From Mycolicibacterium aubagnense (GTDB lineage: Bacteria; Actinomycetota; Actinomycetes; Mycobacteriales; Mycobacteriaceae), in the NCBI RefSeq assembly GCF_010730955.1, contig NZ_AP022577.1, positions 4,278,001 through 4,342,000 on the forward strand: DNA of 64,000 nt. The letters run 5' to 3'. Below are positions 25,723-34,553 of the stretch, piece by piece. A program made the translations under genes and the position numbers. Position 1 is the first letter of the stretch; the number at the start of each line of letters is the position of its first letter. The notes beneath the pieces were generated by a model. That model saw only the letters and a list, made by a program, of their open reading frames with translations, was not told the origin of the DNA and ran no database searches.

Positions 25723-27117
25723 GTGACATCACCTAACGACCTTCCAGCCGACCTGCCGAAGACCGTCGGCGCGTTGAAAGCAACGGGCCACCGCGAACGG
25801 GGCATCAAGACCGAGATCCGCGAGAACCTGCTGGCAGCGCTGGCTGACGGCAAGGACGTCTGGCCCGGCATCTTCGGTTTCGAGGACACCGTGCTGCCGC
25901 AGCTGGAGCGTGCGCTGATCGCCGGGCACGACGTCGTGCTGCTCGGCGAGCGCGGGCAGGGCAAGACCCGTCTGCTGCGCGGTCTGGTTGGTCTGTTGGA
26001 CGAATGGACCCCCGTCATCGTGGGCTCGGAGCTGGGCGAGCACCCCTACTCGCCGATCACGCCCGAGTCGATCCGCCGGGCTGCGGATTCAGGCGACGAT
26101 CTGCCGATCACCTGGCAACACCGCAGCGAGCGCTATTTCGAGAAGCTGGCGACGCCCGACACCAGCGTCGCCGACCTGGTCGGCGACATCGACCCCATCA
26201 AGGTCGCGGAGGGACGCAGCCTGGGTGACCCGGAAACCATCGCCTACGGCCTCATCCCGCGGGCGCACCGCGGCATCGTCGCGATCAACGAGCTGCCCGA
26301 CCTCGCCGAGCGCATCCAGGTCGCGATGCTCAACGTGATGGAGGAGCGCGACATCCAGGTCCGCGGCTACACGCTGCGCCTGCCATTGGACGTGCTCGTG
26401 GTCGCCAGCGCCAACCCTGAGGACTACACCAACCGTGGCCGCATCATCACGCCGCTGAAGGACCGGTTCGGCGCCGAGATTAGGACGCACTACCCGTTGG
26501 AACTCGACGCCGAGGTCGGCGTCATCAAGCAAGAGGCGCACCTGGCCGCCGAGGTGCCGGAGTATCTGCTGCAGATTCTGGCCCGCTTTGCGCGGTACCT
26601 GCGGGAGTCGCAGTCGATCGACCAGCGTTCCGGTGTGTCGGCCCGATTCGCCATCGCGGCGGCGGAAACCGTTGGCGCGGCGGCCCGGCACCGATCGGCC
26701 GTGCTGGGCGAGCAGGACCCCGTGGCCCGCGTGGTGGATCTGCAGACGGTGATCGGCGTACTGCGCGGCAAGCTGGAATTCGAGTCCGGCGAGGAAGGGC
26801 GCGAGCAGGCGGTGTTGGAACACCTGTTGCGCCGCGCGACAGCAGACACCGCGCAGCGGCTGCTCGGTGGCATCGACGTCGGTTCGCTGGTCGCTGCGGT
26901 GGAAGGGGATTCACCGGTGACGACGGGCGAGCGGGTGTCGGCCAAGGACGTCCTGGCCGCGCTGCCCGACCTGCCGGTGATCGACGCGATCGCCGACCGG
27001 TTGGGAGCGCAGTCGGACGGCGAGCGGGCGGCGGCCGTCGAGCTGGCGCTGGAGGCGCTGTATCTGGCCAAGCGCATCGACAAGACCTCTGACGACGGCG
27101 AAACGGTTTATGGCTGA
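25723..27117 (+). CDS. MoxR/Mg-chelatase-type AAA ATPase (Rv0958-like)
   Basis: From GTG 25723 (GGAGG 3-7 bp before) this is 464 residues. Walker A GERGQGKT lies at about 77-84, Walker B GIVAINELPDL follows, and then the sensor region LVVASANPEDYTNRGR. The family couples ATP hydrolysis to remodelling of a partner VWA protein. The VWA gene starts within the last 8 bp of this gene, so the two are coupled and probably form a complex. Match in length and order to Rv0958-Rv0959. The substrate is unknown. Confidence 0.93.
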   Translation: MTSPNDLPADLPKTVGALKATGHRERGIKTEIRENLLAALADGKDVWPGIFGFEDTVLPQLERALIAGHDVVLLGERGQGKTRLLRGLVGLLDEWTPVIVGSELGEHPYSPITPESIRRAADSGDDLPITWQHRSERYFEKLATPDTSVADLVGDIDPIKVAEGRSLGDPETIAYGLIPRAHRGIVAINELPDLAERIQVAMLNVMEERDIQVRGYTLRLPLDVLVVASANPEDYTNRGRIITPLKDRFGAEIRTHYPLELDAEVGVIKQEAHLAAEVPEYLLQILARFARYLRESQSIDQRSGVSARFAIAAAETVGAAARHRSAVLGEQDPVARVVDLQTVIGVLRGKLEFESGEEGREQAVLEHLLRRATADTAQRLLGGIDVGSLVAAVEGDSPVTTGERVSAKDVLAALPDLPVIDAIADRLGAQSDGERAAAVELALEALYLAKRIDKTSDDGETVYG

Positions 27118-29077
27118 TCACCTCTCGCGGTACTCGCGCTACACCGGCGGGCCCGACCCGCTGGCGCCTCCCGTCGACTTGAGGGAGGCGCTGGAGCAGA
27201 TCGGGCAGGAGGTCATGGAGGGGGTCTCGCCCCGGCGGGCGCTCTCCGAACTGCTGCGTCGCGGTACCCAGAATATGCGCGGCGCCGACCGGCTGGCTGC
27301 CGAGGCCAACCGGCGCCGCCGGGAGTTGCTGTCGCGCAACAATCTTGACGGCACGCTGCAGGAAATCAGGAAGCTGCTCGACGAGGCCGTGCTCGCCGAA
27401 CGCAAGGAGTTGGCCCGGGCGCTCGATGACGACGCGCGGTTCGGTGAGTTGCAGCTGGAGTCGTTGTCGCCATCACCGGCCAAGGCCGTGCAGGAGCTCT
27501 CCGAATACGACTGGCGTTCAGCGGAAGCGCGGCAGAAGTACGACCAGATCAAGGATCTGTTGGGCCGGGAGATGCTGGACCAGCGGTTCGCGGGCATGAA
27601 GGACGCGCTGGAGAACGCCACCGACGAGGACCGGCAGGCCGTCAATGACATGCTCGACGACCTGAACAGCCTCTTGGAGAAACACTCCAAAGGTGAAGAT
27701 ACGCAACAGGATTTCCAGGATTTCATGGCCAAGCACGGCCAGTTCTTCCCCGAAAATCCGCAGAACGTCGACGAGCTGCTGGACTCCCTGGCCCAGCGTG
27801 CCGCGGCCGCACAGCGATTCCGCAACAGCCTGTCGCCCGATCAGCGAGCCGAATTGGATGCGTTGGCGCAGCAGGCCTTCGGGTCGCCGTCACTGATGAA
27901 CGCGCTGAACCGGCTCGACGCCAACCTGCGGGCCGCCCGCCCCGGCGAGGACTGGACCGGCGAGCGGAGTTTCACGGGCAACAACCCGCTGGGTATGGGT
28001 GAGGCCGCTCAGGCGATGGCGGATATCGCGGAGTTGGAGCAACTGGCGGAACAACTTTCGCAGAGTTACGCCGGCGCCCAGATGGACGACGTCGATCTGG
28101 ACATGCTCGCCCGACAACTGGGCGACGAAGCCGCCGTCGACGCGCGCGCCTTGGCGGAGCTGGAACGCACCCTGATGAACCAGGGCTTCCTGGATCGTGG
28201 CTCGGACGGGCAGTGGCGGTTGTCGCCGAAAGCCATGCGCCAGCTCGGGCAGGCGGCACTGCGTGATGTGGCGCAACAGCTTTCCGGCCGGCGCGGCGAA
28301 CGGGACACCCGCCGGGCCGGTGCCGCCGGTGAGCTGACCGGGGCCACCCGGCCGTGGCAGTTCGGTGATACCGAGCCGTGGAACGTCACGCGGACGTTGA
28401 CCAATGCCGTGCTGCGTCAGGCGGGTACGGATCCCGAGGGACCGCTGCGGATCACGGTCGACGACGTCGAGATCTCGGAAACCGAGACTCGGACACAGGC
28501 TGTGGTGGCGCTGCTGGTGGACACCTCGTTCTCCATGGTGATGGAGAACCGGTGGTTGCCGATGAAGCGCACCGCGCTGGCGCTCAATCATCTGGTGAGT
28601 ACTCGATTCCGGTCGGATGCGTTGCAGATCATCGCATTTGGCCGACATGCCCGCACAGTGACCGCGGCCGAACTGACGGGGTTGGAAGGCGTCTACGAGC
28701 AGGGCACCAACCTGCACCATGCCTTGCTGCTCGCCGGGCGGCACCTGCGTCGTCATCCCAATGCGCAGCCGGTCGTTCTGGTGGTCACCGACGGCGAGCC
28801 GACGGCTCACTTGGAGCAGTACCGCGAGGGGACCGAGACGTTCTTCGACTACCCGCCGCATCCGCGCACCATCGCCTTCACGGTGCGCAGCTTCGACGAG
28901 GTGGCCCGAATGGGCGCGCAGATCACCATCTTCCGGTTGGGGAGTGATCCGGGCCTGGCCCGGTTCATCGACCAGGTGGCCCGGCGCGTCGAAGGTCGCG
29001 TCGTGGTGCCCGAACTGGATGGCTTGGGTGCCGCCGTGGTCGGCGACTACCTCCGCTCGCGGCGGCGCCGGCGCTGA
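27110..29077 (+). CDS. VWA-domain protein, partner of the MoxR ATPase (Rv0959-like)
   Basis: This 655-residue protein has an N-terminal alpha-helical region rich in Glu/Arg/Gln (about 1-410, likely coiled coil) and a C-terminal von Willebrand A domain from about 460. The MIDAS residues are present: DTSFSM (DxSxS), the later Thr in EQGTNLHHAL, and TDGEPT. Its ATG at 27110 overlaps the MoxR stop by 8 bp. This two-gene unit resembles other MoxR-VWA chaperone modules that assist metal or cofactor insertion or complex assembly. It ends in an Arg-rich tail. No signal peptide is seen, so it acts in the cytosol. Confidence 0.92.
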   Translation: MADHLSRYSRYTGGPDPLAPPVDLREALEQIGQEVMEGVSPRRALSELLRRGTQNMRGADRLAAEANRRRRELLSRNNLDGTLQEIRKLLDEAVLAERKELARALDDDARFGELQLESLSPSPAKAVQELSEYDWRSAEARQKYDQIKDLLGREMLDQRFAGMKDALENATDEDRQAVNDMLDDLNSLLEKHSKGEDTQQDFQDFMAKHGQFFPENPQNVDELLDSLAQRAAAAQRFRNSLSPDQRAELDALAQQAFGSPSLMNALNRLDANLRAARPGEDWTGERSFTGNNPLGMGEAAQAMADIAELEQLAEQLSQSYAGAQMDDVDLDMLARQLGDEAAVDARALAELERTLMNQGFLDRGSDGQWRLSPKAMRQLGQAALRDVAQQLSGRRGERDTRRAGAAGELTGATRPWQFGDTEPWNVTRTLTNAVLRQAGTDPEGPLRITVDDVEISETETRTQAVVALLVDTSFSMVMENRWLPMKRTALALNHLVSTRFRSDALQIIAFGRHARTVTAAELTGLEGVYEQGTNLHHALLLAGRHLRRHPNAQPVVLVVTDGEPTAHLEQYREGTETFFDYPPHPRTIAFTVRSFDEVARMGAQITIFRLGSDPGLARFIDQVARRVEGRVVVPELDGLGAAVVGDYLRSRRRRR

Positions 29078-29085
29078 CTTCCCCT

Positions 29086-29210
29086 GCGAGCGTGCGTGTC
29101 TACGCACGGCACGCCGCGCTGTCCGTGCACGCTACGCACGTTCGCCGACCGCGAGCACTACCTCAATGCATGCGTGGGACGGTGTGTCGGAGACAAACAC
29201 GCACGCTCGC
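29086..29210. repeat. Long inverted repeat element, copy A
   Basis: GCGAGCGTGCGTGT (29086-29099) is the exact reverse complement of 29197-29210. The interior also contains several TGCGTG/CACGCA pairs. It fills the gap between the convergent VWA and DUF1501 genes and probably terminates both. The right half resembles the element at 31843-31908. Confidence 0.7.
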
Positions 29211-29219
29211 GGGAGCGGG

Positions 29220-30452
29220 CTAGGCCAGGAAGCCGAGGTCCTTGCGGTTGCTGCCGACCACAGGCCCTGGATCAGTACCCAGTGTCCGGGTGAGCACCTC
29301 GTGATAGACATCGCGAAAGTCTGTGGTCACCTTCAGATCGCCATTGTCCAGATCGGTCAGTGACGGCTCGTCGCCGTAGAAGCCACCCTTGACCGGTGCG
29401 CCGGCGATGAACATCGGACCGGCCGTGCCGTGGTCGGTGCCCTGCGACGCGTTGGCACGTACTCGGCGGCCGAACTCTGAATACGCCATCAGCACAACGT
29501 TTCTTCCGTGCGGATCGCCGGCGATCTGGTCGAGAAAGCCGGTCACCGCGGCGTCGAGTTGGCCCAGCAGCCGCTGCTGGGTTCCGCGTTCGTCGGCGTG
29601 CGTGTCGAATCCGCCCAGGCTGACGCTGTACACCCGCGTCGGTACGCCGGCCTTGATGCAGCGCGCCACCACGCCGAGTTGATCGGCAAGTGCGTTGCCC
29701 GACTTGCTCTTTGCGGTCGGCGACTTACCCTTGTGCGAGGCCGGCCGGGTACCGGCTTGCGTGGCGGGCTGCAGTGCGGCGTCGGTTCTCTGCGCAGCCC
29801 GATACGACTGGCGTACCATGGCCATGGCCGGGGTGTCCTGGGCGGCCGGCGCGCCGAGGGCATCGATGGTGTTGGCGAACGACTTCACCGTATGGTCACC
29901 ATTGACCGAAAGTGCTGCAGCGGTGACCTTTTCGCCGACTGCGAGGGGTGGCAGGACCGTGCCGATGTTCACCGCGCGCAGCGGATCGTCCCCGGTGGCG
30001 TCGAGCCACCGTCCGATCCAGCCGGTAGGCACCGGCTCGTCCGGCGAGGCGGTCTGCCAGATATCCATCGACCGGAAATGGCTGTGATCGGGTTTGGGGT
30101 AGCCGACCCCGCGGATCACCGCGAGTTGCCGCTTCTGCCACAACCCGGCGAGGCCGCGCATCCCGGGGTTCAACCCGAACGCCGAGTCGAGATGCAGCAC
30201 TTCGGATGCGGCGTAAGCCAATTCGGGCCGGGACTGGTGGTAGGCGGAGTCTGCGTACGGGATCAGCGTGTTGATGCCGTCGTTGCCGCCATACATCGTG
30301 ACCAGCACCAAGATGCCTGATCCCTGTGCCAGCGGACGATCGTGCGCCGCTTGCAGCAGGTCGGGCAATCCGAAGGTGGCGCCGGCCAGCAGTCCCGCCG
30401 CAGTCAATCCCGTGCTGGCGAACAGAAACCTGCGCCGATTCATCTCAACCAT
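29220..30452 (-). CDS. DUF1501 exported protein with Tat signal
   Basis: From ATG 30452 (AAGGGTGG just upstream, 8 bp after the DUF1800 stop) this is 410 residues. The N-terminus NRRRFLFASTGLTAAGLLAG is a twin-arginine-type signal. DUF1501 blocks follow: LVTMYGGNDGINTLIPY, KPDHSHFRSMDIWQT, GGFDTHADE, YSEFGRRVRANASQGTDHGTAGPMF. DUF1501 proteins look like secreted sulfatase/phosphatase-fold enzymes, and they are nearly always encoded beside a DUF1800 partner, as here. The function of the pair is not established. The gene pair is bracketed by two related inverted repeats (29.1 and 31.85 kb). Confidence 0.93.
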   Translation of the reverse strand: MVEMNRRRFLFASTGLTAAGLLAGATFGLPDLLQAAHDRPLAQGSGILVLVTMYGGNDGINTLIPYADSAYHQSRPELAYAASEVLHLDSAFGLNPGMRGLAGLWQKRQLAVIRGVGYPKPDHSHFRSMDIWQTASPDEPVPTGWIGRWLDATGDDPLRAVNIGTVLPPLAVGEKVTAAALSVNGDHTVKSFANTIDALGAPAAQDTPAMAMVRQSYRAAQRTDAALQPATQAGTRPASHKGKSPTAKSKSGNALADQLGVVARCIKAGVPTRVYSVSLGGFDTHADERGTQQRLLGQLDAAVTGFLDQIAGDPHGRNVVLMAYSEFGRRVRANASQGTDHGTAGPMFIAGAPVKGGFYGDEPSLTDLDNGDLKVTTDFRDVYHEVLTRTLGTDPGPVVGSNRKDLGFLA

Positions 30453-30460
30453 GTCCACCC

Positions 30461-31762
30461 TTACGACGTCAGGTTCTCGGGCGTGTTCGCCGCAGTAGCC
30501 ACCAGCTCGGGCGGGCGGTTGACCAGGGGGCGCAGCGCGGCTGCGCTCTGGTCCGACCACGACCCGATGCCGAGCAGGTAACCGGCCGCGTCGATGCGAT
30601 CTGACGGCGCCGCGTCGGATACCGCGGACACGTCACCCTTGCGGGCCAGCGCGGTGGCCGCACGTAACCGAACTCCCGCACCTGCGGTGGACAGCCAAGC
30701 CTGGCCGCGCGGCCAGCCACCGACGTCAGGAGGGTAGAAGGGCTGCTGGCCAAGCATTTTCAGGGTCTGGTCGATCAGCTGAGCATTCTGCGTCGTCGGC
30801 ACCTTGAGGGCGCGCACCAGCCCGACCGTCCACTCCACCGGAGTGTTCACCAGCGACGACGGATGGGAGACGAACTCCGGGTCGGTCAGGATGGCCAGCG
30901 TCAGCGCCTTCAAGTCGCGGCCGGTGCCGTAGGCGCCGACCAGGCGCGATAGCGCCGATGCCGACGGCGGGTCATCCGACGCGAGCTGCTGCCAGAGCCG
31001 TTGTGCCACATACTGTGAAGACTCGGGTCGCGCCAGAACGGCGTCACAGAATCCCGCCGCGTCCAGCGCACCCGTCACACCCAGCACGGTCTTGTCGCCG
31101 GTGTCGTGCCGTTTGTGGACCAGGTTGGACTGCCCGTCTCTGATCACCCACCCGGTCAGCGCCCGGGCTCCTTCTCGCACGTCGGATTCGGTGTAGCCGT
31201 TCCCGTGGCCGAGCGCGAAGAGCTCCATGAACTCGCGTGACAAGTTCTCGTTGGCGGCCTTCTCGGTGTTCTGCTGACCATCCAGCCAGCGCAGCATGGC
31301 CGGATCGATGAGCATCGAGTACGCGAGTGACCGGAAGTCGCCGAGGGCGCCGGCCCGTAGTTTCTGGTTCTGTGTGGCCATCAGCCCTGCCGCCCGGACC
31401 TTGCGCGCCGAGGTGGCAAAGTGGTTGTGCCACAGTAAAGTCAGCTTCTCGTGGACCGGCTGTTGAACCGACACCATGCGCTCCAGCCACCACTGCGACA
31501 GGGTGTGCAGCTGGTCACTGAGGCTGCTGTTGTACTCCTTGCGCGCGGCGGCGGTCGCGTTCTTGCCCGGCGGGGTGGTCGCCGGGAACGCCGGTAGGGG
31601 CGTCGCCTTGGCACCGGGATCGGCCTCCGGGTCGGAGTTGAGGGCCGCGGTCAGATAGTCCGGTTGCGCGACGGCGGCGTCGACGGCACGACCGGTGGTG
31701 CCGAAACCGGTGCGGCGCAATAGCCGTGCCGTGGCCATCCACTCCGCTGACTGCGTGGGCAT
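30461..31762 (-). CDS. DUF1800 protein, partner of DUF1501
   Basis: This 433-residue protein is mainly helical. Family blocks include LLRRTGFGTTG near the start, LTLLWHNHFATS at about 105-116, NENLSREFMELFALG at about 175-190, YTESDVREGARALTGW, and PPDVGGWPRGQAWLS near the end. The two genes form an operon in which DUF1800 comes first and DUF1501 starts 8 bp later. No Sec or Tat signal is obvious on this protein, so it may reach the outside with its partner. The function is unknown. Confidence 0.92.
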   Translation of the reverse strand: MPTQSAEWMATARLLRRTGFGTTGRAVDAAVAQPDYLTAALNSDPEADPGAKATPLPAFPATTPPGKNATAAARKEYNSSLSDQLHTLSQWWLERMVSVQQPVHEKLTLLWHNHFATSARKVRAAGLMATQNQKLRAGALGDFRSLAYSMLIDPAMLRWLDGQQNTEKAANENLSREFMELFALGHGNGYTESDVREGARALTGWVIRDGQSNLVHKRHDTGDKTVLGVTGALDAAGFCDAVLARPESSQYVAQRLWQQLASDDPPSASALSRLVGAYGTGRDLKALTLAILTDPEFVSHPSSLVNTPVEWTVGLVRALKVPTTQNAQLIDQTLKMLGQQPFYPPDVGGWPRGQAWLSTAGAGVRLRAATALARKGDVSAVSDAAPSDRIDAAGYLLGIGSWSDQSAAALRPLVNRPPELVATAANTPENLTS

Positions 31763-31842
31763 GACGCAATGGTGAAGGGCGAGCTTAAGTGCGCGCTATG
31801 AGCCGGAGTACCTGATGCTGTGGGGTCTGGTCACGCTCGTCG

Positions 31843-31908
31843 CCCGCGAGCGTGACGCAAATGCGCACGCATGACGGCGTGTCGAGGACAGACGCGCACG
31901 CTCGCGGG
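31843..31908. repeat. Long inverted repeat element, copy B
   Basis: CCCGCGAGCGTG (31843-31854) pairs exactly with CACGCTCGCGGG (31897-31908). The inner part contains GCGTGTC/GACAGACGC pairs. Its right half (GTGTCGAGGACA...GCACGCTCGCGGGAG) is clearly related to that of copy A. It lies between the DUF1707 gene and the DUF1800 start. Confidence 0.65.
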
Positions 31909-31935
31909 AGGTCCAGCCCCAGCGCAAGCTCGCGG

Positions 31936-32520
31936 CTAGGAGGGCGGGGGCTTGCGCTTCTTGGACTTGATGCCGACGCGGCCCCACAAGGAGAAGCCGC
32001 GGATGGTGACGCGCGGGGCGCCGGGGGTGCCGCGCTGCCCGAGGTGGTCGAACGCACCCATGACACCGACGCCGTGGACGTCGACATTGACCTCGGGCGG
32101 CAGCAGGATGGTCTGCCCACCGAAGATCGAATAGGAGTGAATCTCGACGTCGGGTGAGGTGAAGTCGGCGTACCGCAGATCGATGACACCACCGCCGAAC
32201 AGCGAGAACGATGTCAGCCGCTGCGGCACGTTCCAGCGGCCCCGCCGCTCGAATCCGCTCATGATCGCCAGCAGCAGCGTCGAGGGCGCGGGGTGGCACT
32301 CGCCACCCGCTTCCCACGGCGCGGTGGTGATGTATGGCAGGTCGGCGCTCAGCTTCGACAGTTCGGCGTACGTCTGCGCGGAATAGGCGCGGTTCAGTCG
32401 GTCCTCGTACTCGGACATCGGCAGGCGTCCCTGTGCGGCCGCGTCGCTGAGAAGGTGAGCGACCTGTATCCGGTCGGTATCGGCGGCGCGCATCTGTGCG
32501 CGCGAACCTGGGGTGCTCAT
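31936..32520 (-). CDS. DUF1707 and LiaF-like C-terminal protein (Rv0966c-like)
   Basis: This 194-residue protein opens with a DUF1707 domain (MRAADTDRIQVAHLLSDAAAQGRL, MSEYEDRLNRAYSAQTYAEL, about residues 10-60). The C-terminal half is beta-rich (SLFGGGVIDLRYADF, SIFGGQTILLPPEVNVDVHGVGVMGAFDH), as in the cell-wall-active antibiotic response (LiaF-like) domain. No transmembrane helix is visible. It matches Rv0966c by layout and place near echA7. Lys-rich end KSKKRKPPPS. A role in sensing envelope stress is possible from the domain but unproved. Confidence 0.9.
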   Translation of the reverse strand: MSTPGSRAQMRAADTDRIQVAHLLSDAAAQGRLPMSEYEDRLNRAYSAQTYAELSKLSADLPYITTAPWEAGGECHPAPSTLLLAIMSGFERRGRWNVPQRLTSFSLFGGGVIDLRYADFTSPDVEIHSYSIFGGQTILLPPEVNVDVHGVGVMGAFDHLGQRGTPGAPRVTIRGFSLWGRVGIKSKKRKPPPS

Positions 32521-32610
32521 CAGGTCGAGCGTACGACGATCACAGCAACTTGCAAGGGTGCTGTTACAAACTGTGGCCGCATCGACGTCATATCCGTTAC
32601 GGGATGTGGA

Positions 32611-33378
32611 TCACTTATTCCAGTTCGGCTGCCGCTTCTGGAGGAAGGCCATCATGCCTTCCCGCGCCTCGTCGGAGACGAACAGTTCGGCCGACTGCTT
32701 GGCCAGCTTCTCGGCATCGCGGTCGAAATCCGCCAGGATCGACGCCGTGGTCAGCGCCTTCGACGTGGCCAGACCCTGCGGTGAGCTCTTCGTGATCTCG
32801 TCGGTCAGCTGCGCCACCGCGGCAGGTACGTCGTCGGTCGCGACCGTCACGAGGCCGATCCGTTCGGCTTCTTCGGCACCGAACTTCTCACCGGTGACGA
32901 AGTAGCGACCCGCCGCGCGGGCCGTCATCTTCGGCAGCAGGGTCAGCGAGATGATCGACGGCGCCACACCGATGCGGGCCTCGGTCAACGCGAAGGTGCT
33001 CGCGGTGCCTGCGACCACCAGGTCGCAGGCACCGATCAGTCCCATGCCGCCCGCCCGGACGTGACCGTCGATCGCGGCGATCACCGGAACCGGCAGCTCC
33101 AGGATCGACCGCAGCAACCCTGCCGCCTCCAAGGCACGGGCGGTGGCAAGGTCGCCAGGGTCGCGTCCGGCAGCTTCACTCAGGTCGGCGCCGGCGCAGA
33201 ACGTGCCGCCGGTGTGGCCGAGCACCACGACCCGCACGCCCGGATCGTCGGCCGCATCCGTGAGGCCCTGCCGCAACTGGTCCACCAGCGCGGTCGACAT
33301 CGCATTGCGATTGTGCGGTGAGTCCAGCGTCAACCGGGCGACGCCGTTTTCGACGGAGTAATGCACAAGGGCGGTCAT
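32611..33378 (-). CDS. echA7: Enoyl-CoA hydratase/isomerase EchA7
   Basis: This 255-residue crotonase-fold protein is the last gene of the acyl-CoA operon, 11 bp after fadE12. The oxyanion-hole block GGTFCAGADLSEAAG and the second block HVRAGGMGLIGACDLVVAG are typical. In the second catalytic region the usual hydratase Glu is not where the canonical enzyme has it, so the exact reaction (hydratase versus isomerase or lyase) is uncertain. In this context it resembles the methylglutaconyl- or isohexenylglutaconyl-CoA hydratase step of leucine/terpene operons. Synteny with Rv0971c. Confidence 0.9.
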   Translation of the reverse strand: MTALVHYSVENGVARLTLDSPHNRNAMSTALVDQLRQGLTDAADDPGVRVVVLGHTGGTFCAGADLSEAAGRDPGDLATARALEAAGLLRSILELPVPVIAAIDGHVRAGGMGLIGACDLVVAGTASTFALTEARIGVAPSIISLTLLPKMTARAAGRYFVTGEKFGAEEAERIGLVTVATDDVPAAVAQLTDEITKSSPQGLATSKALTTASILADFDRDAEKLAKQSAELFVSDEAREGMMAFLQKRQPNWNK

Positions 33379-33389
33379 GGGGTTCCTGT

Positions 33390-34553
33390 TCAGTACGAGC
33401 GCGGCAGACCCAGTGAGGTCTGTGCGACGAAGTTCAGCACCATTTCCCGGCTGACGGGGGCGATCCGCGCCAGTCGCGACGCCGTGACGGCGGCGGCGAT
33501 GCCGTACTCCTTGGTGAGACCGTTGCCGCCCAACGATTGCACCGCCTGGTCGACGGCGCGCACCGACGCCTCGCCGGCAGCGTACTTGGCCATGTTGGCG
33601 GCCTCGGCGGCACCGAAATCGTCACCGGCGTCGTACAGCGTCGCGGCCTTCTGCATCATCAGCTTGGCCAGCTCGAGCTCGATGTGGATCTGAGCCAACG
33701 GGTGGGAGATACCTTGATGAGCACCTACCGGGACTTTCCATACCTGGCGGGTCTTCACGTACTCGGTCGCGGTGCGGATGGCGAGACGGCCGGTGCCGAC
33801 GGCCATGGCCGCGCCGATGATGCGCTCGGGGTTCAGACCGGCGAACAGCTGCGCGATGGCGGCGTCCTCGGAGCCGACGAGCGCATCGGCCGGTAGCCGC
33901 ACCTCGTCCAGGAACACCTGGAACTGGCTCTCGGGGCTGATGATCTCCATCTCGATCTTGGTCCAGGTCAGGCCCGGCGCATCGGTGGGCACCACGAACA
34001 GCGCCGGCTTCAAGTTGCCCGTCTTGTGGTCCTCGGTGCGTCCGACGACCAGCACGGCGTCAGCCTGGTCGATGCCCGAGATGAAGACCTTCTGCCCGGA
34101 CAGGATCCAGTCGCCGCCATCGCGGCGGGCCGTCGTGGTGATGCGGTGGCTGTTGGAGCCGGCGTCGGGTTCGGTGATCGCGAAGGCCATGGTGAACGAG
34201 CCGTCCGCGAGGCCCGGGACCCAGCGCTTCTTCTGCTCTTCGGTGCCGTACTTCGAGATGATGGTGCCGTTGATGGCCGACGAGACCACCATCATCAGCA
34301 GCGGACAGCCACCCGCGGCCATCTCTTCCATGACCAAGCTCAGCTCGTACATGCCGGCACCGCCACCGCCGTACTCCTCGGGCATGTTGACGCCCAGGAA
34401 GCCGAGTTTGCCGGCCTCAGCCCACAATTCGTCGGTGTGCTGCCCGGCGCGGGCCTTTTCCAGGAAGTAGTCCTGGCCGAACTTCGCGGCCATCCCGACG
34501 ACGGCCTCGCGCAGCGCCTTGCGCTCTTCGGATTCGATGAAAGACACGGTCAT
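33390..34553 (-). CDS. fadE12: Acyl-CoA dehydrogenase FadE12
   Basis: This 387-residue FAD acyl-CoA dehydrogenase has the N-terminal helical domain, the FAITEPDAGSN flavin-binding block and a C-terminal helical domain. The Glu found in most families (near the C-terminal IYEGT block) is absent. A Glu sits in the LNPERIIGAAMAVG helix, the position used by isovaleryl-CoA dehydrogenases. That fits a branched substrate. It overlaps the accA2 stop by 4 bp (ATGA) and is followed by echA7. Synteny with Rv0972c. Confidence 0.93.
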   Translation of the reverse strand: MTVSFIESEERKALREAVVGMAAKFGQDYFLEKARAGQHTDELWAEAGKLGFLGVNMPEEYGGGGAGMYELSLVMEEMAAGGCPLLMMVVSSAINGTIISKYGTEEQKKRWVPGLADGSFTMAFAITEPDAGSNSHRITTTARRDGGDWILSGQKVFISGIDQADAVLVVGRTEDHKTGNLKPALFVVPTDAPGLTWTKIEMEIISPESQFQVFLDEVRLPADALVGSEDAAIAQLFAGLNPERIIGAAMAVGTGRLAIRTATEYVKTRQVWKVPVGAHQGISHPLAQIHIELELAKLMMQKAATLYDAGDDFGAAEAANMAKYAAGEASVRAVDQAVQSLGGNGLTKEYGIAAAVTASRLARIAPVSREMVLNFVAQTSLGLPRSY

